Shown here: positions 33,791 to 43,281 of the stretch, piece after piece | How the letters are laid out: each line of letters begins with the position of its first letter | How positions within the stretch are numbered: position 1 is the stretch's first letter | Origin: JABJAG01 sp038137215 | GTDB taxonomy: Bacteria > Pseudomonadota > Alphaproteobacteria > UBA6615 | Assembly (NCBI GenBank): GCA_038137215.1 | Contig: JAYQBG010000007.1 | Span: forward strand, 1-64,000 | Direction of reading: 5' to 3' | Length of the DNA stretch: 64,000 nucleotides | Program-made: the position numbers and the translations under genes | Notes under the pieces: model-generated | What the model was told of the DNA's origin: nothing | The model's input: the letters and a program-made list of their open reading frames with translations, nothing else | Database searches by the model: none

Positions 33791-34255
33791 TTAGTCTCCG
33801 TAGAGAGTATCGGCCCGTTTTTCGAAGGCGCCAACCATACGCGTGACGGCCTCGTGGAACAGCGTACCGATCAGCTTCTGAAAGATGCGGTTCCGGAACT
33901 CGAACTCGACATAAAAATCGATTTCACATCCGCCGTTCTCACCGGGCAGAAACACCCAATGATTTCGCAGAAACTTCAGCGGGCCATCGACATACTCCAC
34001 ATCGATCCGGGCCGGTGAATCCCCTTCAGCCATGGGTGAAAGACGAACCTTGGACGTGAAGCGCTCACGAATCAGTTTGAATCCGACCACCAGATCGGAC
34101 CAGACGACCTCACCGTCCCCGGTGTTTTCGCGCTTGCGGTTCCGGGCTGCCAGACACCAGGGCAGAAATTCTGGATAGCTCTCGATATCGGCGACCAGAT
34201 CGTACATCTGGTCAGGCCGATACGGCAGAACTCGAATTTCCTTGTGTGAGGGCAC
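33791..34255 (-). CDS. RatA/Coq10-like START-domain protein
   Basis: A 154-residue SRPBCC-fold protein resembling RatA and the ubiquinone-binding Coq10: VADIESYPEFLPWCLAARN, VGFKLIRERFTSKV and FEFRNRIFQKLIGTLFHEAV. A role in quinone binding is more likely than toxin activity. I chose the GTG at 34255, at the VPSHKEIRVLPYRPDQMYDLV start that matches the family; longer frames run inside lipA. It closes the pdh-lipA run, as in many alphaproteobacteria. Confidence 0.88.
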   Translation of the reverse strand: MPSHKEIRVLPYRPDQMYDLVADIESYPEFLPWCLAARNRKRENTGDGEVVWSDLVVGFKLIRERFTSKVRLSPMAEGDSPARIDVEYVDGPLKFLRNHWVFLPGENGGCEIDFYVEFEFRNRIFQKLIGTLFHEAVTRMVGAFEKRADTLYGD

Positions 34256-34277
34256 GAAAGAACGAAAGACGTAATCG

Positions 34278-35246
34278 CTATTCGGCCGTGGCCAGCTTGG
34301 CCTCTCGGGCCGCACGCAGCTTCGCGAAATCCTCGCCCGCATGATAACTCGACCGGGTCAGCGGCGTCGCCGAAACCAGCAAGAAGCCCTTGCCGCGCGC
34401 GAGTTTTGCATAACCCTCGAACTCATCGGGCGTGACAAAGCGGTCGATCTTTGCGTGTTTCGGCGTGGGCTGGAGATACTGACCGATGGTCAGAAAATCG
34501 ACATTGGCCGAGCGCAGATCGTCCATCACCTGACCGACTTCTTCGCGGGTTTCCCCCAGGCCAACCATAATGCCCGACTTGGTGAAGATGCTCGGAACCT
34601 TCTCCTTGATATCGTGCAGCAGATTGAGGCTGGTGAAATAGCGCGAACCCGGCCGGATCGTCGGATACAAACGCGGCACGGTTTCCAGATTGTGGTTGAA
34701 CACATCGGGCGGACTGCCGGCCATGATCTCCAGCGCGCCCGGCTTGTCCTTGAAGTCGGGTGTGAGAATTTCAACCGTGGTGTCGGGTGCCGCGTTGCGG
34801 ATCGAACGCACGACTTCGGCGAAATGGGCCGCGCCGCCGTCTTCCAGGTCATCACGGTCCACCGATGTGATGACAACGTGTTCAAGGTCCATCCCGCCGA
34901 GCGCGATGGCGACATTGGCCGGCTCCATCGGATCGAGCGGCTTCGGCATGCCCGTCGCGACATTGCAGAACGCACAGGCGCGCGTGCAGGTATCACCCAT
35001 GATCATGATGGTCGCGTGTTTTTTTGCCCAGCACTCGCCGATATTCGGGCACGCAGCTTCCTCGCAGACGGTCGCGAGGTTCAACTCGCGCATCATCTTG
35101 CGGGTCTCGTGATATTCCGGGCTCGTGGGCGCCTTCACCCGAATCCAGTCCGGCTTGCGCTGGATCGGATTGTCCGGGCGGTTCTGCTTCTCCGGGTGCC
35201 GGTGAGCCGGATCGGTTTTCTTGTCGCGGATCGGTGCTGTTGTCAT
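34278..35246 (-). CDS. lipA: Lipoyl synthase
   Basis: A 322-residue radical SAM enzyme inserting two sulfurs into octanoyl-protein. The auxiliary cluster cysteines are C61, C66 and C72 (CEEAACPNIGEC). The radical SAM motif is C87, C91 and C94 (CTRACAFC). The C-terminal RSSYHA supplies the serine ligand. It lies three bases after lpdA and modifies the lipoyl domains coded in pdhB and pdhC. Confidence 0.97.
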   Translation of the reverse strand: MTTAPIRDKKTDPAHRHPEKQNRPDNPIQRKPDWIRVKAPTSPEYHETRKMMRELNLATVCEEAACPNIGECWAKKHATIMIMGDTCTRACAFCNVATGMPKPLDPMEPANVAIALGGMDLEHVVITSVDRDDLEDGGAAHFAEVVRSIRNAAPDTTVEILTPDFKDKPGALEIMAGSPPDVFNHNLETVPRLYPTIRPGSRYFTSLNLLHDIKEKVPSIFTKSGIMVGLGETREEVGQVMDDLRSANVDFLTIGQYLQPTPKHAKIDRFVTPDEFEGYAKLARGKGFLLVSATPLTRSSYHAGEDFAKLRAAREAKLATAE

Positions 35247-35249
35247 GGG

Positions 35250-36662
35250 CTAGAAGTGGATCGTGCGCCCGTATGCGTCAAGCACGGATTCATGCATCAT
35301 TTCGCTGAGCGTCGGATGCGGGAAGACCGTGAGCATGAGTTCCTGCTCAGTCGTTTCCAGGGTTTTGGCGACGCTGTAGCCTTGAATTAACTCGGTCACC
35401 TCCGCCCCGATCATATGCGCACCCAGCATTTCGCCGGTGTCAGCATCGAAGATCGTCTTGATCATGCCTTCGGGTTCACCCAGCGCAATCGCCTTGCCGT
35501 TGCCCTGGAACGGGAAGCGCCCGACCTTGAGCTTATGGCCAGATTCCTTGGCCTTGGCTTCCGTCAGGCCGATCGACGCAACCTGTGGGTGACAATAGGT
35601 ACAGCCCGGTATCCGGCTCTTATCCATCGGATGGATATCCTTCGACCCGGCGATCTTCTCCACCACGATGATGCCTTCATGCGAGGCCTTATGGGCGAGC
35701 CACGGGGCACCTGCCACATCGCCGATGGCCCAGATCCCCTTCTCACCCGTCGCGCCCCACGCGTCGGTCACGATGTGCGCCCGGTCGACCTCGACCTTGG
35801 TTCCCTCAAGCCCGATATTCTCGACATTGCCGACAATACCCACGGCCATGATGAGCTTTTCAGCCGTCACTGTCTCGGTCTTGCCGTCTTTCTCGATGGT
35901 CGCGGTCACGCCGGACTTCTTCTTGTCGAGGGATTTGACCGTTGCACCGGTCATCAGCTTCATGCCCTGGGCCTCGAACGCCTTGGCAGCCATGGCCGAG
36001 ATCTCTTCGTCCTCCACCGGCAGGACCCGATCGAGCACTTCAACAACCGTCACCTCGGCACCGAGCGTACGGTAGAAGGAAGCGAATTCGATCCCGATGG
36101 CGCCCGAGCCGACAACAAGCAGCGATTTCGGGAACGACTTGGGCGTCATGGCTTCCTTATAGGTCCAGACCTGATCGCCATCGGCTTCGAGACCCGGAAT
36201 ATCGCGCGCCCGTGCACCCGTGGCCAGAATCACATTCTTCGCAGTGACGTCAGCGATCTTTTTGCCGTCTTTCTCGACAGCCAGCTTACGCGCGCCTTCT
36301 TTGCCACCGTTCAGCTTTGCCCAGCCGTCGATCACATCGACCTTGTTCTTTTTCAGGAGATAGCCGACGCCCTGATTGAGTTGCTTGGCCACGCCGCGCG
36401 AACGTTCGACAACCTTCGCCACATCGAAGGAGACATTGTCTGCCTTCAGGCCGTAATCGGCCGCATGGGTCATGTAGTGATAAATTTCCGAGGTGCGCAG
36501 CAGCGCCTTAGTCGGGATACAGCCCCAGTTCAGGCAGATGCCCCCGAGATGGTTGGCCTCGATGACGACTGTCTTCATGCCCAGCTGGGCCGCGCGAATG
36601 GCTGCGACGTATCCACCGGGTCCACCGCCAACAACGGCAAGATCGTATGTTTTATCGGCCAT
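35250..36662 (-). CDS. lpdA: Dihydrolipoyl dehydrogenase (E3)
   Basis: A 470-residue FAD-disulfide reductase that reoxidises dihydrolipoyl groups of E2. The FAD motif GGGPGGYVAAIRA is near residue 12. The redox pair is C43 and C48 in GGICLNWGCIPTK. The NAD motif GSGAIGIEFA is in the middle. The C-terminal HPTLSEMMHE carries the catalytic His-Glu pair. It is the pyruvate dehydrogenase E3, coded before lipA. Confidence 0.96.
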   Translation of the reverse strand: MADKTYDLAVVGGGPGGYVAAIRAAQLGMKTVVIEANHLGGICLNWGCIPTKALLRTSEIYHYMTHAADYGLKADNVSFDVAKVVERSRGVAKQLNQGVGYLLKKNKVDVIDGWAKLNGGKEGARKLAVEKDGKKIADVTAKNVILATGARARDIPGLEADGDQVWTYKEAMTPKSFPKSLLVVGSGAIGIEFASFYRTLGAEVTVVEVLDRVLPVEDEEISAMAAKAFEAQGMKLMTGATVKSLDKKKSGVTATIEKDGKTETVTAEKLIMAVGIVGNVENIGLEGTKVEVDRAHIVTDAWGATGEKGIWAIGDVAGAPWLAHKASHEGIIVVEKIAGSKDIHPMDKSRIPGCTYCHPQVASIGLTEAKAKESGHKLKVGRFPFQGNGKAIALGEPEGMIKTIFDADTGEMLGAHMIGAEVTELIQGYSVAKTLETTEQELMLTVFPHPTLSEMMHESVLDAYGRTIHF

Positions 36663-36804
36663 TCAGGCCCTCTCAATCATTTTTCGTCTGAAAATCTGCC
36701 ATGGTCTCTTCATGGTTTACCAAGCCAAACGTTGCCAACGCTGCATACCCGCGTTCTTTCGGCTTCACAGCGGCGGCCATAACACCAAATACCGCCAGAC
36801 CTTT

Positions 36805-37278
36805 TTATCTTGGTCCCGTTAGGCATTTGATTTCGTTCAGTTTGGCCGGATGGCTTTCTCCCGAACCCTCACAAAGCCCATTGCTCACTTCGTCTTTGTA
36901 GAAACGGGCGAATGTCGGAGCCAAGCGCTCCGGTGCTCCGAATTCTTTCAAATATGCACCACATGTCGGTCCTCTTTTAAGAGCAAGGATGAAGTCGAGA
37001 CCGCCACTCACGATCATTACAGCGTGGAGCACGTTGGGATCGTGTCGACGGAGCGGTTCCGGATTTATAGGCAAGGCTCTCCATGACTTCAGAGAGGAAG
37101 CAATTTGCCCGGGGTCTTCGAGCATTGTTCCGCAAACGTTCAGCGCAACCGAAGCAAAAGTCGCTCCTCCTTCTGCGCTGGAATCGTCAGCGCGGGCGGT
37201 GTCCGCTACGACAGTGAAGACCACGAGTACAAGCGCTATATGCCGAACTACCAATTGAGTGAGTCCATACTGCACCAT
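36805..37278 (-). CDS. Secreted protein of unknown function within the pdh operon
   Basis: A 157-residue protein with a probable signal peptide (hydrophobic stretch at about 8-28 ending in ADTARA-DD). The mature part has four cysteines, in NVCGTM, PTCGAY, NGLCEG and EIKCLTG, consistent with two disulfides in the periplasm. I recognise no domain. The gene starts six bases after the pdhC stop and 142 bases before lpdA, an unusual place for a secreted protein. Its codons look less GC-biased than those of its neighbours, which may mean recent insertion. Confidence 0.62.
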   Translation of the reverse strand: MVQYGLTQLVVRHIALVLVVFTVVADTARADDSSAEGGATFASVALNVCGTMLEDPGQIASSLKSWRALPINPEPLRRHDPNVLHAVMIVSGGLDFILALKRGPTCGAYLKEFGAPERLAPTFARFYKDEVSNGLCEGSGESHPAKLNEIKCLTGPR

Positions 37279-37283
37279 CGAAT

Positions 37284-38627
37284 CTAGAGCAGCAGGCCCA
37301 TCGGATGTTCGATCAGGCCCTTGAGCACCGAGAGATATTCGGCGCCGATGGCCCCATCGAGAGCCCTGTGATCGACCGAAAGCGTCAGCGACATCACCGT
37401 CGCCACGGCCAGCGCGCCATCCTTGACGACAGGACGTTGCTCCCCGGCCCCCACGGCCAGGATCGCGCCCTGGGGCTGGTTGATGACGGCTTCGAAGTGC
37501 TTCACGTCAAACATCCCCAGGTTCGAGATCGAGAAGGTCCCGCCTTGGAACTCCTCGGGCATCAGCTTGCCCTCACGCGCCTTTGCAGCGAGTTCGGACA
37601 TCTCTTCCGAGATTTTCCGCAGACCCTTGGTTTCGGCGCGACGAACGATGGGCGTGATCAGCCCGTCATCAATGGCAACAGCCACCGAGATATCGGCGCT
37701 CTTGAACCGCTTGATACCCTCATCGGACCAGGCGGCATTCGCGGCCGGCACCTGCATCAGGGCGACCGCAGCAGCCTTGATGACCATGTCGTTGACGGAA
37801 ATCTTGAATTCGCCGTCCTTGGCGCGGGCGTTCAGGTCCTTGCGCGCGGCCAACAGCTTGTCGATCTCGCAATCCACGGTCAGGTAAAAATGCGGAACCT
37901 CCTGCTTCGAGGCGGTCATGCGCTCGGCGATGACCTTGCGCATGTTGGACGGCTTGACCAGTTCGTATTCCGCATCGCCATCGGAGGCCGGCTGCGAAGC
38001 AGGCGCAGATGCCGCACCCTGCTTCTCTTCGGCCGGCTTGCCCTTCTGCGAACCGGCATAGCCTTCGATATCTGCCTTGACGATACGACCATGCGGACCC
38101 GAGCCGCTGATCTCGGAGAGATCGATTCCCTGTTGCTGCGCCAGTCGGCGGGCCAGAGGACTCGCGAAGATGCGGTTGCCGTCGTCATCCTTCGGGGCCG
38201 GCGGAACATCCCCACCCTGATCGGGCTCGGACGACTTACCGCCGGACTTTGACGTATCTTGTCCTTCGGAGCCGGCTTCGGTCTCGTCCGCCGCGGGCTG
38301 ATCCGGCTCTTTGGGTGTCTCGGATTTCGTAGTCGAGCCTCCGCCGCCCCCGGCGTCAAAACCGTCGAGGGCCGATTCGTCCTCGCCGTCTTCAAGCAGG
38401 ATCGCGATCGGATCGTTCACCGGAACATCCTCGGCACCTTCAGCGACCAGAATTTTTCCGATCGTGCCTTCATCGACCGCTTCAACCTCCATCGTCGCCT
38501 TGTCGGTTTCGATTTCCGCAATGACATCGCCGGGGACAACGCTGTCACCCTCCTGCTTCAGCCATCGGGCCAGGTTGCCCTCGGTCATCGTCGGCGAAAG
38601 CGCCGGCATAAGAATGGAAATAGGCAT
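37284..38627 (-). CDS. pdhC: Pyruvate dehydrogenase E2, dihydrolipoamide acetyltransferase
   Basis: A 447-residue E2 core protein. The lipoyl domain (1-80) carries the modified lysine K43 in ETDKATMEVEA, followed by an acidic linker (80-150), a peripheral-subunit-binding domain (about 151-190, IFASPLARRLAQQQGIDL) and the catalytic domain ending in VDHRALDGAIGAEYL with the active-site histidine and aspartate. The 165 bases between it and pdhB contain no gene and may hold a separate promoter. Confidence 0.96.
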   Translation of the reverse strand: MPISILMPALSPTMTEGNLARWLKQEGDSVVPGDVIAEIETDKATMEVEAVDEGTIGKILVAEGAEDVPVNDPIAILLEDGEDESALDGFDAGGGGGSTTKSETPKEPDQPAADETEAGSEGQDTSKSGGKSSEPDQGGDVPPAPKDDDGNRIFASPLARRLAQQQGIDLSEISGSGPHGRIVKADIEGYAGSQKGKPAEEKQGAASAPASQPASDGDAEYELVKPSNMRKVIAERMTASKQEVPHFYLTVDCEIDKLLAARKDLNARAKDGEFKISVNDMVIKAAAVALMQVPAANAAWSDEGIKRFKSADISVAVAIDDGLITPIVRRAETKGLRKISEEMSELAAKAREGKLMPEEFQGGTFSISNLGMFDVKHFEAVINQPQGAILAVGAGEQRPVVKDGALAVATVMSLTLSVDHRALDGAIGAEYLSVLKGLIEHPMGLLL

Positions 38628-38792
38628 CAGATGTCCCCCTGAGACAATAACGCCGGCAGAATAACGCCGTTGGCATCAAGAAAAGTTGCAAACATACTGA
38701 CTTGCACCCCTCTAGACGCAAGATTCCGGCAATTTTGCACTCGTATCGCGCGACTTCTGCCAAAATTATCAGAACTGTTGGAATTCAATCGA

Positions 38793-40202
38793 CTAGCCCC
38801 GATAACAGACGCGCTTGGCAGCTTCCGCGATCCGTTCGGACTGCGGCAATGCCAGCTTTTCCAGATTTGCAGCATAGGGCATCGGCACGTCCTCACCGGT
38901 CACGCGCATCACCGGCGCGTCCAGGTAGTCGAACGCTTCCTCCATGATCTGCATCCCGATTTCCGCACCGATACCGGCAAAGGGCCAGCCTTCCTCGACC
39001 GAAACGACCCGATTGGTCCGTTTCACCGATTCCACAATGGTCTGGGTGTCGAGCGGACGGATCGTGCGAAGATCTATGACCTCGGCCTCGATCCCTTCCG
39101 ATGCCAGCATCTCAGCCGCCTCAAGTACCTTTCCGACCATGATCGAGAAGGCTGTGATGGTCACATCGTCACCCTCGCGCAGAACCTTGGCCCGGCCGAT
39201 GGGAATCGTGAAGTCCGGATCGGAGGGAACCTCGAAACTCTGTCCGTAGAGCATTTCGTTTTCGAGGAAGATAATCGGGTTCGGGTCGCGGATGGCCGAT
39301 TTGAGCAGACCTTTCGCATCCGACCCGGAATACGGCGCCACCACCTTAAGGCCCGGACAATGGCCGTACCAACTGGCGTAACACTGGGAGTGCTGTGCAC
39401 CGACACGTGACGCGGCGCCGTTCGGCCCCCGGAACACGATGGGGACATCCATCTGCCCGCCGGACATGTAGTGGGTCTTGGCGGCCGAATTGATGATCTG
39501 GTCAATCGCCTGCATCGCGAAATTGAAGGTCATGAACTCGATGATGGGGCGCAAACCGTTGAACGCAGCGCCGACACCCAGGCCTGCAAACCCCTGCTCG
39601 GTGATGGGCGTATCGATCACGCGCTTGTCGCTAAACTCTTCCAGCAGACCCTGGCTGACCTTGTAGGCCCCCTGGTACTGGGCGACCTCCTCGCCCATAA
39701 GGAAGATATTCTCATCCGTGCGCATTTCCTCAGCCATGCCGTCACGCAAGGCCTCGCGCACTGTCAGTTCCGATGTCTCGCCGTCATAGTCGGGTTCGGT
39801 TGCCCGGGTATCGACCGTCGCCGGAGCCGTCCCGGCTCTCTCGTCATCATCGGAATCCGCGTCATCCGAATTTTCGTCGTCTTTCTTGGCAGACTGTCCG
39901 GCCTCATCGCCATTGCCCGACCCGCCCGATTTCGAAACCTCGATGTCGTCCGCGCTCTCTCCGTCTTCCAGGATCACAGCGATGGGAGTGTTCACCGCAA
40001 CGTCTTCGGCGCCTTCCTCGACAAGGATCTTGCCCAACACGCCCTCATCGACAGCCTCGACCTCCATCGTGGCCTTGTCCGTCTCGATCTCGGCGATCAC
40101 ATCGCCCGGCGAGATCGTGTCACCTTCGGCCTTGAGCCAGCGGGCGAGGTTTCCCTCGGTCATGGTCGGCGAAAGCGCCGGCATCAGAATTTCAATCGAC
40201 AT
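38793..40202 (-). CDS. pdhB: Pyruvate dehydrogenase E1 beta subunit with N-terminal lipoyl domain
   Basis: A 469-residue protein. Residues 1-80 form a lipoyl domain (K43 in ETDKATMEVEA) nearly identical to that of pdhC, followed by a Ser/Asp-rich linker to about 140, then the E1 beta transketolase domain beginning ELTVREALRDGMAEEM. A lipoyl domain on E1 beta is characteristic of many alphaproteobacteria. It pairs with pdhA, which ends 26 bases upstream. Confidence 0.96.
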   Translation of the reverse strand: MSIEILMPALSPTMTEGNLARWLKAEGDTISPGDVIAEIETDKATMEVEAVDEGVLGKILVEEGAEDVAVNTPIAVILEDGESADDIEVSKSGGSGNGDEAGQSAKKDDENSDDADSDDDERAGTAPATVDTRATEPDYDGETSELTVREALRDGMAEEMRTDENIFLMGEEVAQYQGAYKVSQGLLEEFSDKRVIDTPITEQGFAGLGVGAAFNGLRPIIEFMTFNFAMQAIDQIINSAAKTHYMSGGQMDVPIVFRGPNGAASRVGAQHSQCYASWYGHCPGLKVVAPYSGSDAKGLLKSAIRDPNPIIFLENEMLYGQSFEVPSDPDFTIPIGRAKVLREGDDVTITAFSIMVGKVLEAAEMLASEGIEAEVIDLRTIRPLDTQTIVESVKRTNRVVSVEEGWPFAGIGAEIGMQIMEEAFDYLDAPVMRVTGEDVPMPYAANLEKLALPQSERIAEAAKRVCYRG

Positions 40203-40228
40203 AGCTACGTTCCTCTTCCCTGTACGAG

Positions 40229-41290
40229 TCAGGCTTCAAGCAGGACGTCCGTGTAGAGCTCCTTGGGATCGGGCTCCGGACTTTCCTGGGCGAAATCTGC
40301 CGCAGCGTTGACTTGTTCCCGCACGGCCTTGTCCATGGCCTTGAGCGCATCTTCATCCGCGTGACCGAGGCTGATCAGGGTTTCCTTCAAAGTCTCGATC
40401 GGATCCTTTTCGGTCCGCATTTTCTGGACCTCGTCCTTGGTCCGATACTTGGCCGGATCGGACATGGAGTGGCCGCGATAGCGATAGGTCTGCATTTCCA
40501 TCACATACGGGCCTTTACCGGCTCGTACATGTTCGAGGGCTTCCTGGCCGGCTTCGTGCACCTTGATCACGTCCATGCCATCAACCTGCTTGCCGGGAAT
40601 ACCGTAGGCCTCGCCGCGTGCCACGAAATCGACTGAGGACGAAGCACGCTCGATTGAGGTCCCCATGCCATAGCGGTTGTTTTCGATGATGTAGATCACC
40701 GGCAACTTCCACAGAGCGGCCATGTTGTAGGATTCATAGACCTGGCCCTGGTTGGCCGCACCGTCGCCGAAATAGGTCAGGCAGACGCCGCCGTCACCCT
40801 TGTATTTGTGGGCGAATGCGATCCCGGTTCCCAGCGGAAGATTGGCACCGACGATGCCGTGGCCACCATAGAAATTCTTCTCTCTCGAGAACATGTGCAT
40901 CGAACCGCCCTTGCCTCGGGAGTATCCGCCCTCGCGACCGGTCAGTTCGGCCATCACGCCATTGGGGTCCATCCCACAGGCCAGCATGTGGCCATGGTCG
41001 CGGTAGGTGGTGATGACGGAATCCTGCTCGTTGAGGGAGGCCTGCATGCCGACCACCACGGCTTCCTGGCCGATGTAGAGGTGACAGAAACCACCAATCA
41101 GCCCCATGCCGTACATCTGACCCGCCTTCTCCTCGAAACGCCGGATCAGCAGCATCTCGTGGTAGAACTCGCGCAGTTGATCGGCGTCGTAATTGCTATA
41201 ATCGGGTTTCGCGCTTGCCGCTTTCTTACGCCGACTGCCCGTGCTTTTCGAAGCTGTCCGAGATGATTTCGTGGCCGGTTTTCGCGCCAT
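40229..41290 (-). CDS. pdhA: Pyruvate dehydrogenase E1 alpha subunit
   Basis: A 353-residue TPP-dependent subunit. A basic Ser/Lys-rich N-terminal extension (1-40) precedes EFYHEMLLIRRFEEKAGQMY. The TPP/Mg motif is YFGDGAANQGQVYES...ENNRYGMGTS, and the phosphorylation-loop-like RYRGHSMSDPAKYR is present. The ATG at 41290 follows AGGGGG; an ATG ten codons earlier is possible. It is the first pdh gene, 187 bases after ftsB. Confidence 0.95.
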   Translation of the reverse strand: MARKPATKSSRTASKSTGSRRKKAASAKPDYSNYDADQLREFYHEMLLIRRFEEKAGQMYGMGLIGGFCHLYIGQEAVVVGMQASLNEQDSVITTYRDHGHMLACGMDPNGVMAELTGREGGYSRGKGGSMHMFSREKNFYGGHGIVGANLPLGTGIAFAHKYKGDGGVCLTYFGDGAANQGQVYESYNMAALWKLPVIYIIENNRYGMGTSIERASSSVDFVARGEAYGIPGKQVDGMDVIKVHEAGQEALEHVRAGKGPYVMEMQTYRYRGHSMSDPAKYRTKDEVQKMRTEKDPIETLKETLISLGHADEDALKAMDKAVREQVNAAADFAQESPEPDPKELYTDVLLEA

Positions 41291-41477
41291 ATTCGATCCC
41301 CCTGAAACGTGATTGTGCATTTACGCGTTCACGACAAGTAGGCGAACAAGACCGGATGGACAAGTAAAGACTTCGCCGAACACCCTAGTATTCTGCGAAA
41401 AATTGCGAATTTACTGATTTTCAGTTAATTCGTCTGTTTGTCAGCGAAACAATCATTCCGAAGCACCGCAGCAAAAT

Positions 41478-41810
41478 TCACTGATCTTGCGTGGCGTTCT
41501 TTTCCTGCAGGATCACGATTTCGTTCGGATGCGCAAAGTTCAGCATCACCCGTGCGCGCTCCTCGATCATATCCGGATCGAGATTGTCGGGACGCAAAAG
41601 CGCAACTCGTGATTCAAGCTCCAGCCGTTCCAGACGGAGAGACGCATGCAGAACCTCGGCCGTCTCAACCTTGGACTGAAGCTGCAGCAAGGACAGAACA
41701 CCCTGCTGCCCCTGGACCATGTGATAGGAGAAATACGCGAGCAACAATGCCCCGATAATCGGCCAGAGGGCCGAACGGGCGCGGTAGCGGATTTCATCAA
41801 TTACAGCCAT
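41478..41810 (-). CDS. ftsB: FtsB/DivIC-type septum formation initiator
   Basis: A 110-residue bitopic protein with a transmembrane helix (about 15-35), a periplasmic coiled coil (40-75) and the family block LRPDNLDPDMIEERARVMLNFAHPNEIV. It would join FtsL and FtsQ in the divisome. The position after eno and before pdhA is conserved in alphaproteobacteria. Confidence 0.9.
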   Translation of the reverse strand: MAVIDEIRYRARSALWPIIGALLLAYFSYHMVQGQQGVLSLLQLQSKVETAEVLHASLRLERLELESRVALLRPDNLDPDMIEERARVMLNFAHPNEIVILQEKNATQDQ

Positions 41811-41970
41811 AACTGCACCGAATCACAGCCCGAGTCGTCAGGTCAAGCAGGGAATGTTGTTTGTTTTCAGTTCTTTGCCCGGAACGGGGAAACTGTTGCA
41901 AACAAGACTCAGAGTTCTCGTTTTGGACTCACGGTTTGCACGGAACAGGCGATCGCGAACGTCCGTCCGG

Positions 41971-43251
41971 TCAGGAGATTTTGAGGAAACTCCGCCCGGC
42001 ATATTGCGCGGCCGGCCCCAGGGCCTCCTCGATCCGGATCAGCTGATTGTACTTGGCCAGACGATCCGAACGGCTGAGCGAGCCGGTTTTGATCTGCCCG
42101 CAATTGGTCGCCACGGCCAGGTCGGCAATGGTTGCGTCCTCGGTTTCACCTGAACGATGCGACATCACGGCAGAATAAGACGCCTTGTGCGCCGTCTCGA
42201 CGGCATCGAGGGTTTCCGAGAGCGTGCCGATCTGATTGACCTTGATGAGGATCGAGTTGGCTGCGCCCTTCCCGATCCCGTCACGCAGACGCGCGGGATT
42301 AGTCACAAACAGATCATCGCCCACCAGCTGAACGCGATCCCCGATCGCTTCGGTCAGGGCCACCCAGCCATCCCAGTCGTCCTCAGCCATGCCGTCCTCA
42401 ATGGAGACAATCGGATAGCGGTCACACAGATCCACCAGATAGGCGACCATTTCATCGGCGCCCAGAGTACGCCCTTCCCCGGCCAGTTCGTACTTGCCGT
42501 CGGCATAGAATTCGGTCGAGGCGGCATCCAGCGCCAGCATCACATCGTCACCCGGCTTATAGCCCGCTGTTTCGATGGATTTCATAATAAAACCAAGAGC
42601 TTCATCCGAACTCTTCAAGCCTGGCGCGAAACCACCCTCATCACCCACATTCGTACCATGACCGGCGTCTGAGAGCTGCTTCTTAAGTGTTTGAAATATC
42701 TCGGAACCGATCCGCACTGCATCGGCGATTCCATCGGCCCCGACCGGCATGATCATGAATTCCTGAATATCGATCGGATTGTCAGCGTGTTCACCGCCAT
42801 TGACGATGTTCATCATGGGCACCGGGAGCGCCCGGGCGTGGCTGCCACCGACGTAGCGATAGAGCGGCAAGGCAGCATCGTCAGCCGCGGCCTTTGCGAT
42901 CGCCAGCGACACGCCGAGGATCGCATTCGCGCCGAGACGCCCCTTGTTGTCAGTGCCGTCCAGATCGCGCATCACCTGATCGAGATATTCCTGCTCGTCG
43001 GCATCCATGCCCGACAGGGCCTCGAAGAGTTCCGTGTTCACGGCCTCAACAGCGCCCAGAACGCCTTTGCCGCCAAACCGTGCCTTGTCCCCGTCCCGGC
43101 GTTCCACCGCCTCGTGGGCACCGGTCGAGGCCCCCGAGGGAACCGCAGCGCGGCCGAAGGCGCCGCTTTCGAGTGCAACATCCACCTCCACGGTGGGATT
43201 GCCGCGACTGTCGAGAATCTCCCGACCGATGATATTGACGATGGCGCTCAT
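41971..43251 (-). CDS. eno: Enolase
   Basis: A 426-residue glycolytic enzyme (2-phosphoglycerate to phosphoenolpyruvate). Conserved features include GREILDSRGNPTVEVDV at the N-terminus, the PSGASTGAHEAVERRDGD loop, the metal ligands around SIEDGMAEDDW and GDDLFVTN, and the signature ILIKVNQIGTLSETLDAV followed by SHRSGETEDATIADLAV. It starts 30 bases after kdsA. Confidence 0.97.
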   Translation of the reverse strand: MSAIVNIIGREILDSRGNPTVEVDVALESGAFGRAAVPSGASTGAHEAVERRDGDKARFGGKGVLGAVEAVNTELFEALSGMDADEQEYLDQVMRDLDGTDNKGRLGANAILGVSLAIAKAAADDAALPLYRYVGGSHARALPVPMMNIVNGGEHADNPIDIQEFMIMPVGADGIADAVRIGSEIFQTLKKQLSDAGHGTNVGDEGGFAPGLKSSDEALGFIMKSIETAGYKPGDDVMLALDAASTEFYADGKYELAGEGRTLGADEMVAYLVDLCDRYPIVSIEDGMAEDDWDGWVALTEAIGDRVQLVGDDLFVTNPARLRDGIGKGAANSILIKVNQIGTLSETLDAVETAHKASYSAVMSHRSGETEDATIADLAVATNCGQIKTGSLSRSDRLAKYNQLIRIEEALGPAAQYAGRSFLKIS

Positions 43252-43281
43252 CGTTGTTTCCGTTTCTTGTTTGAGAACTGG

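Noticed and set aside
33791..34255. RatA-like gene as a toxin-antitoxin module
   Set aside because: No RatB partner follows; the gene ends the lipA run as the Coq10-like protein does in many alphaproteobacteria.
36805..37278. Lysozyme-inhibitor or Rap/Tai immunity assignment for the four-cysteine protein
   Set aside because: Length, signal peptide and cysteine count would allow it, but no specific motif supports the assignment and no effector gene is nearby.
38628..38896. Short minus-strand frames between pdhB and pdhC
   Set aside because: They use codons unlike the surrounding genes, lack ribosome sites and overlap the end of pdhB; no family is recognisable.
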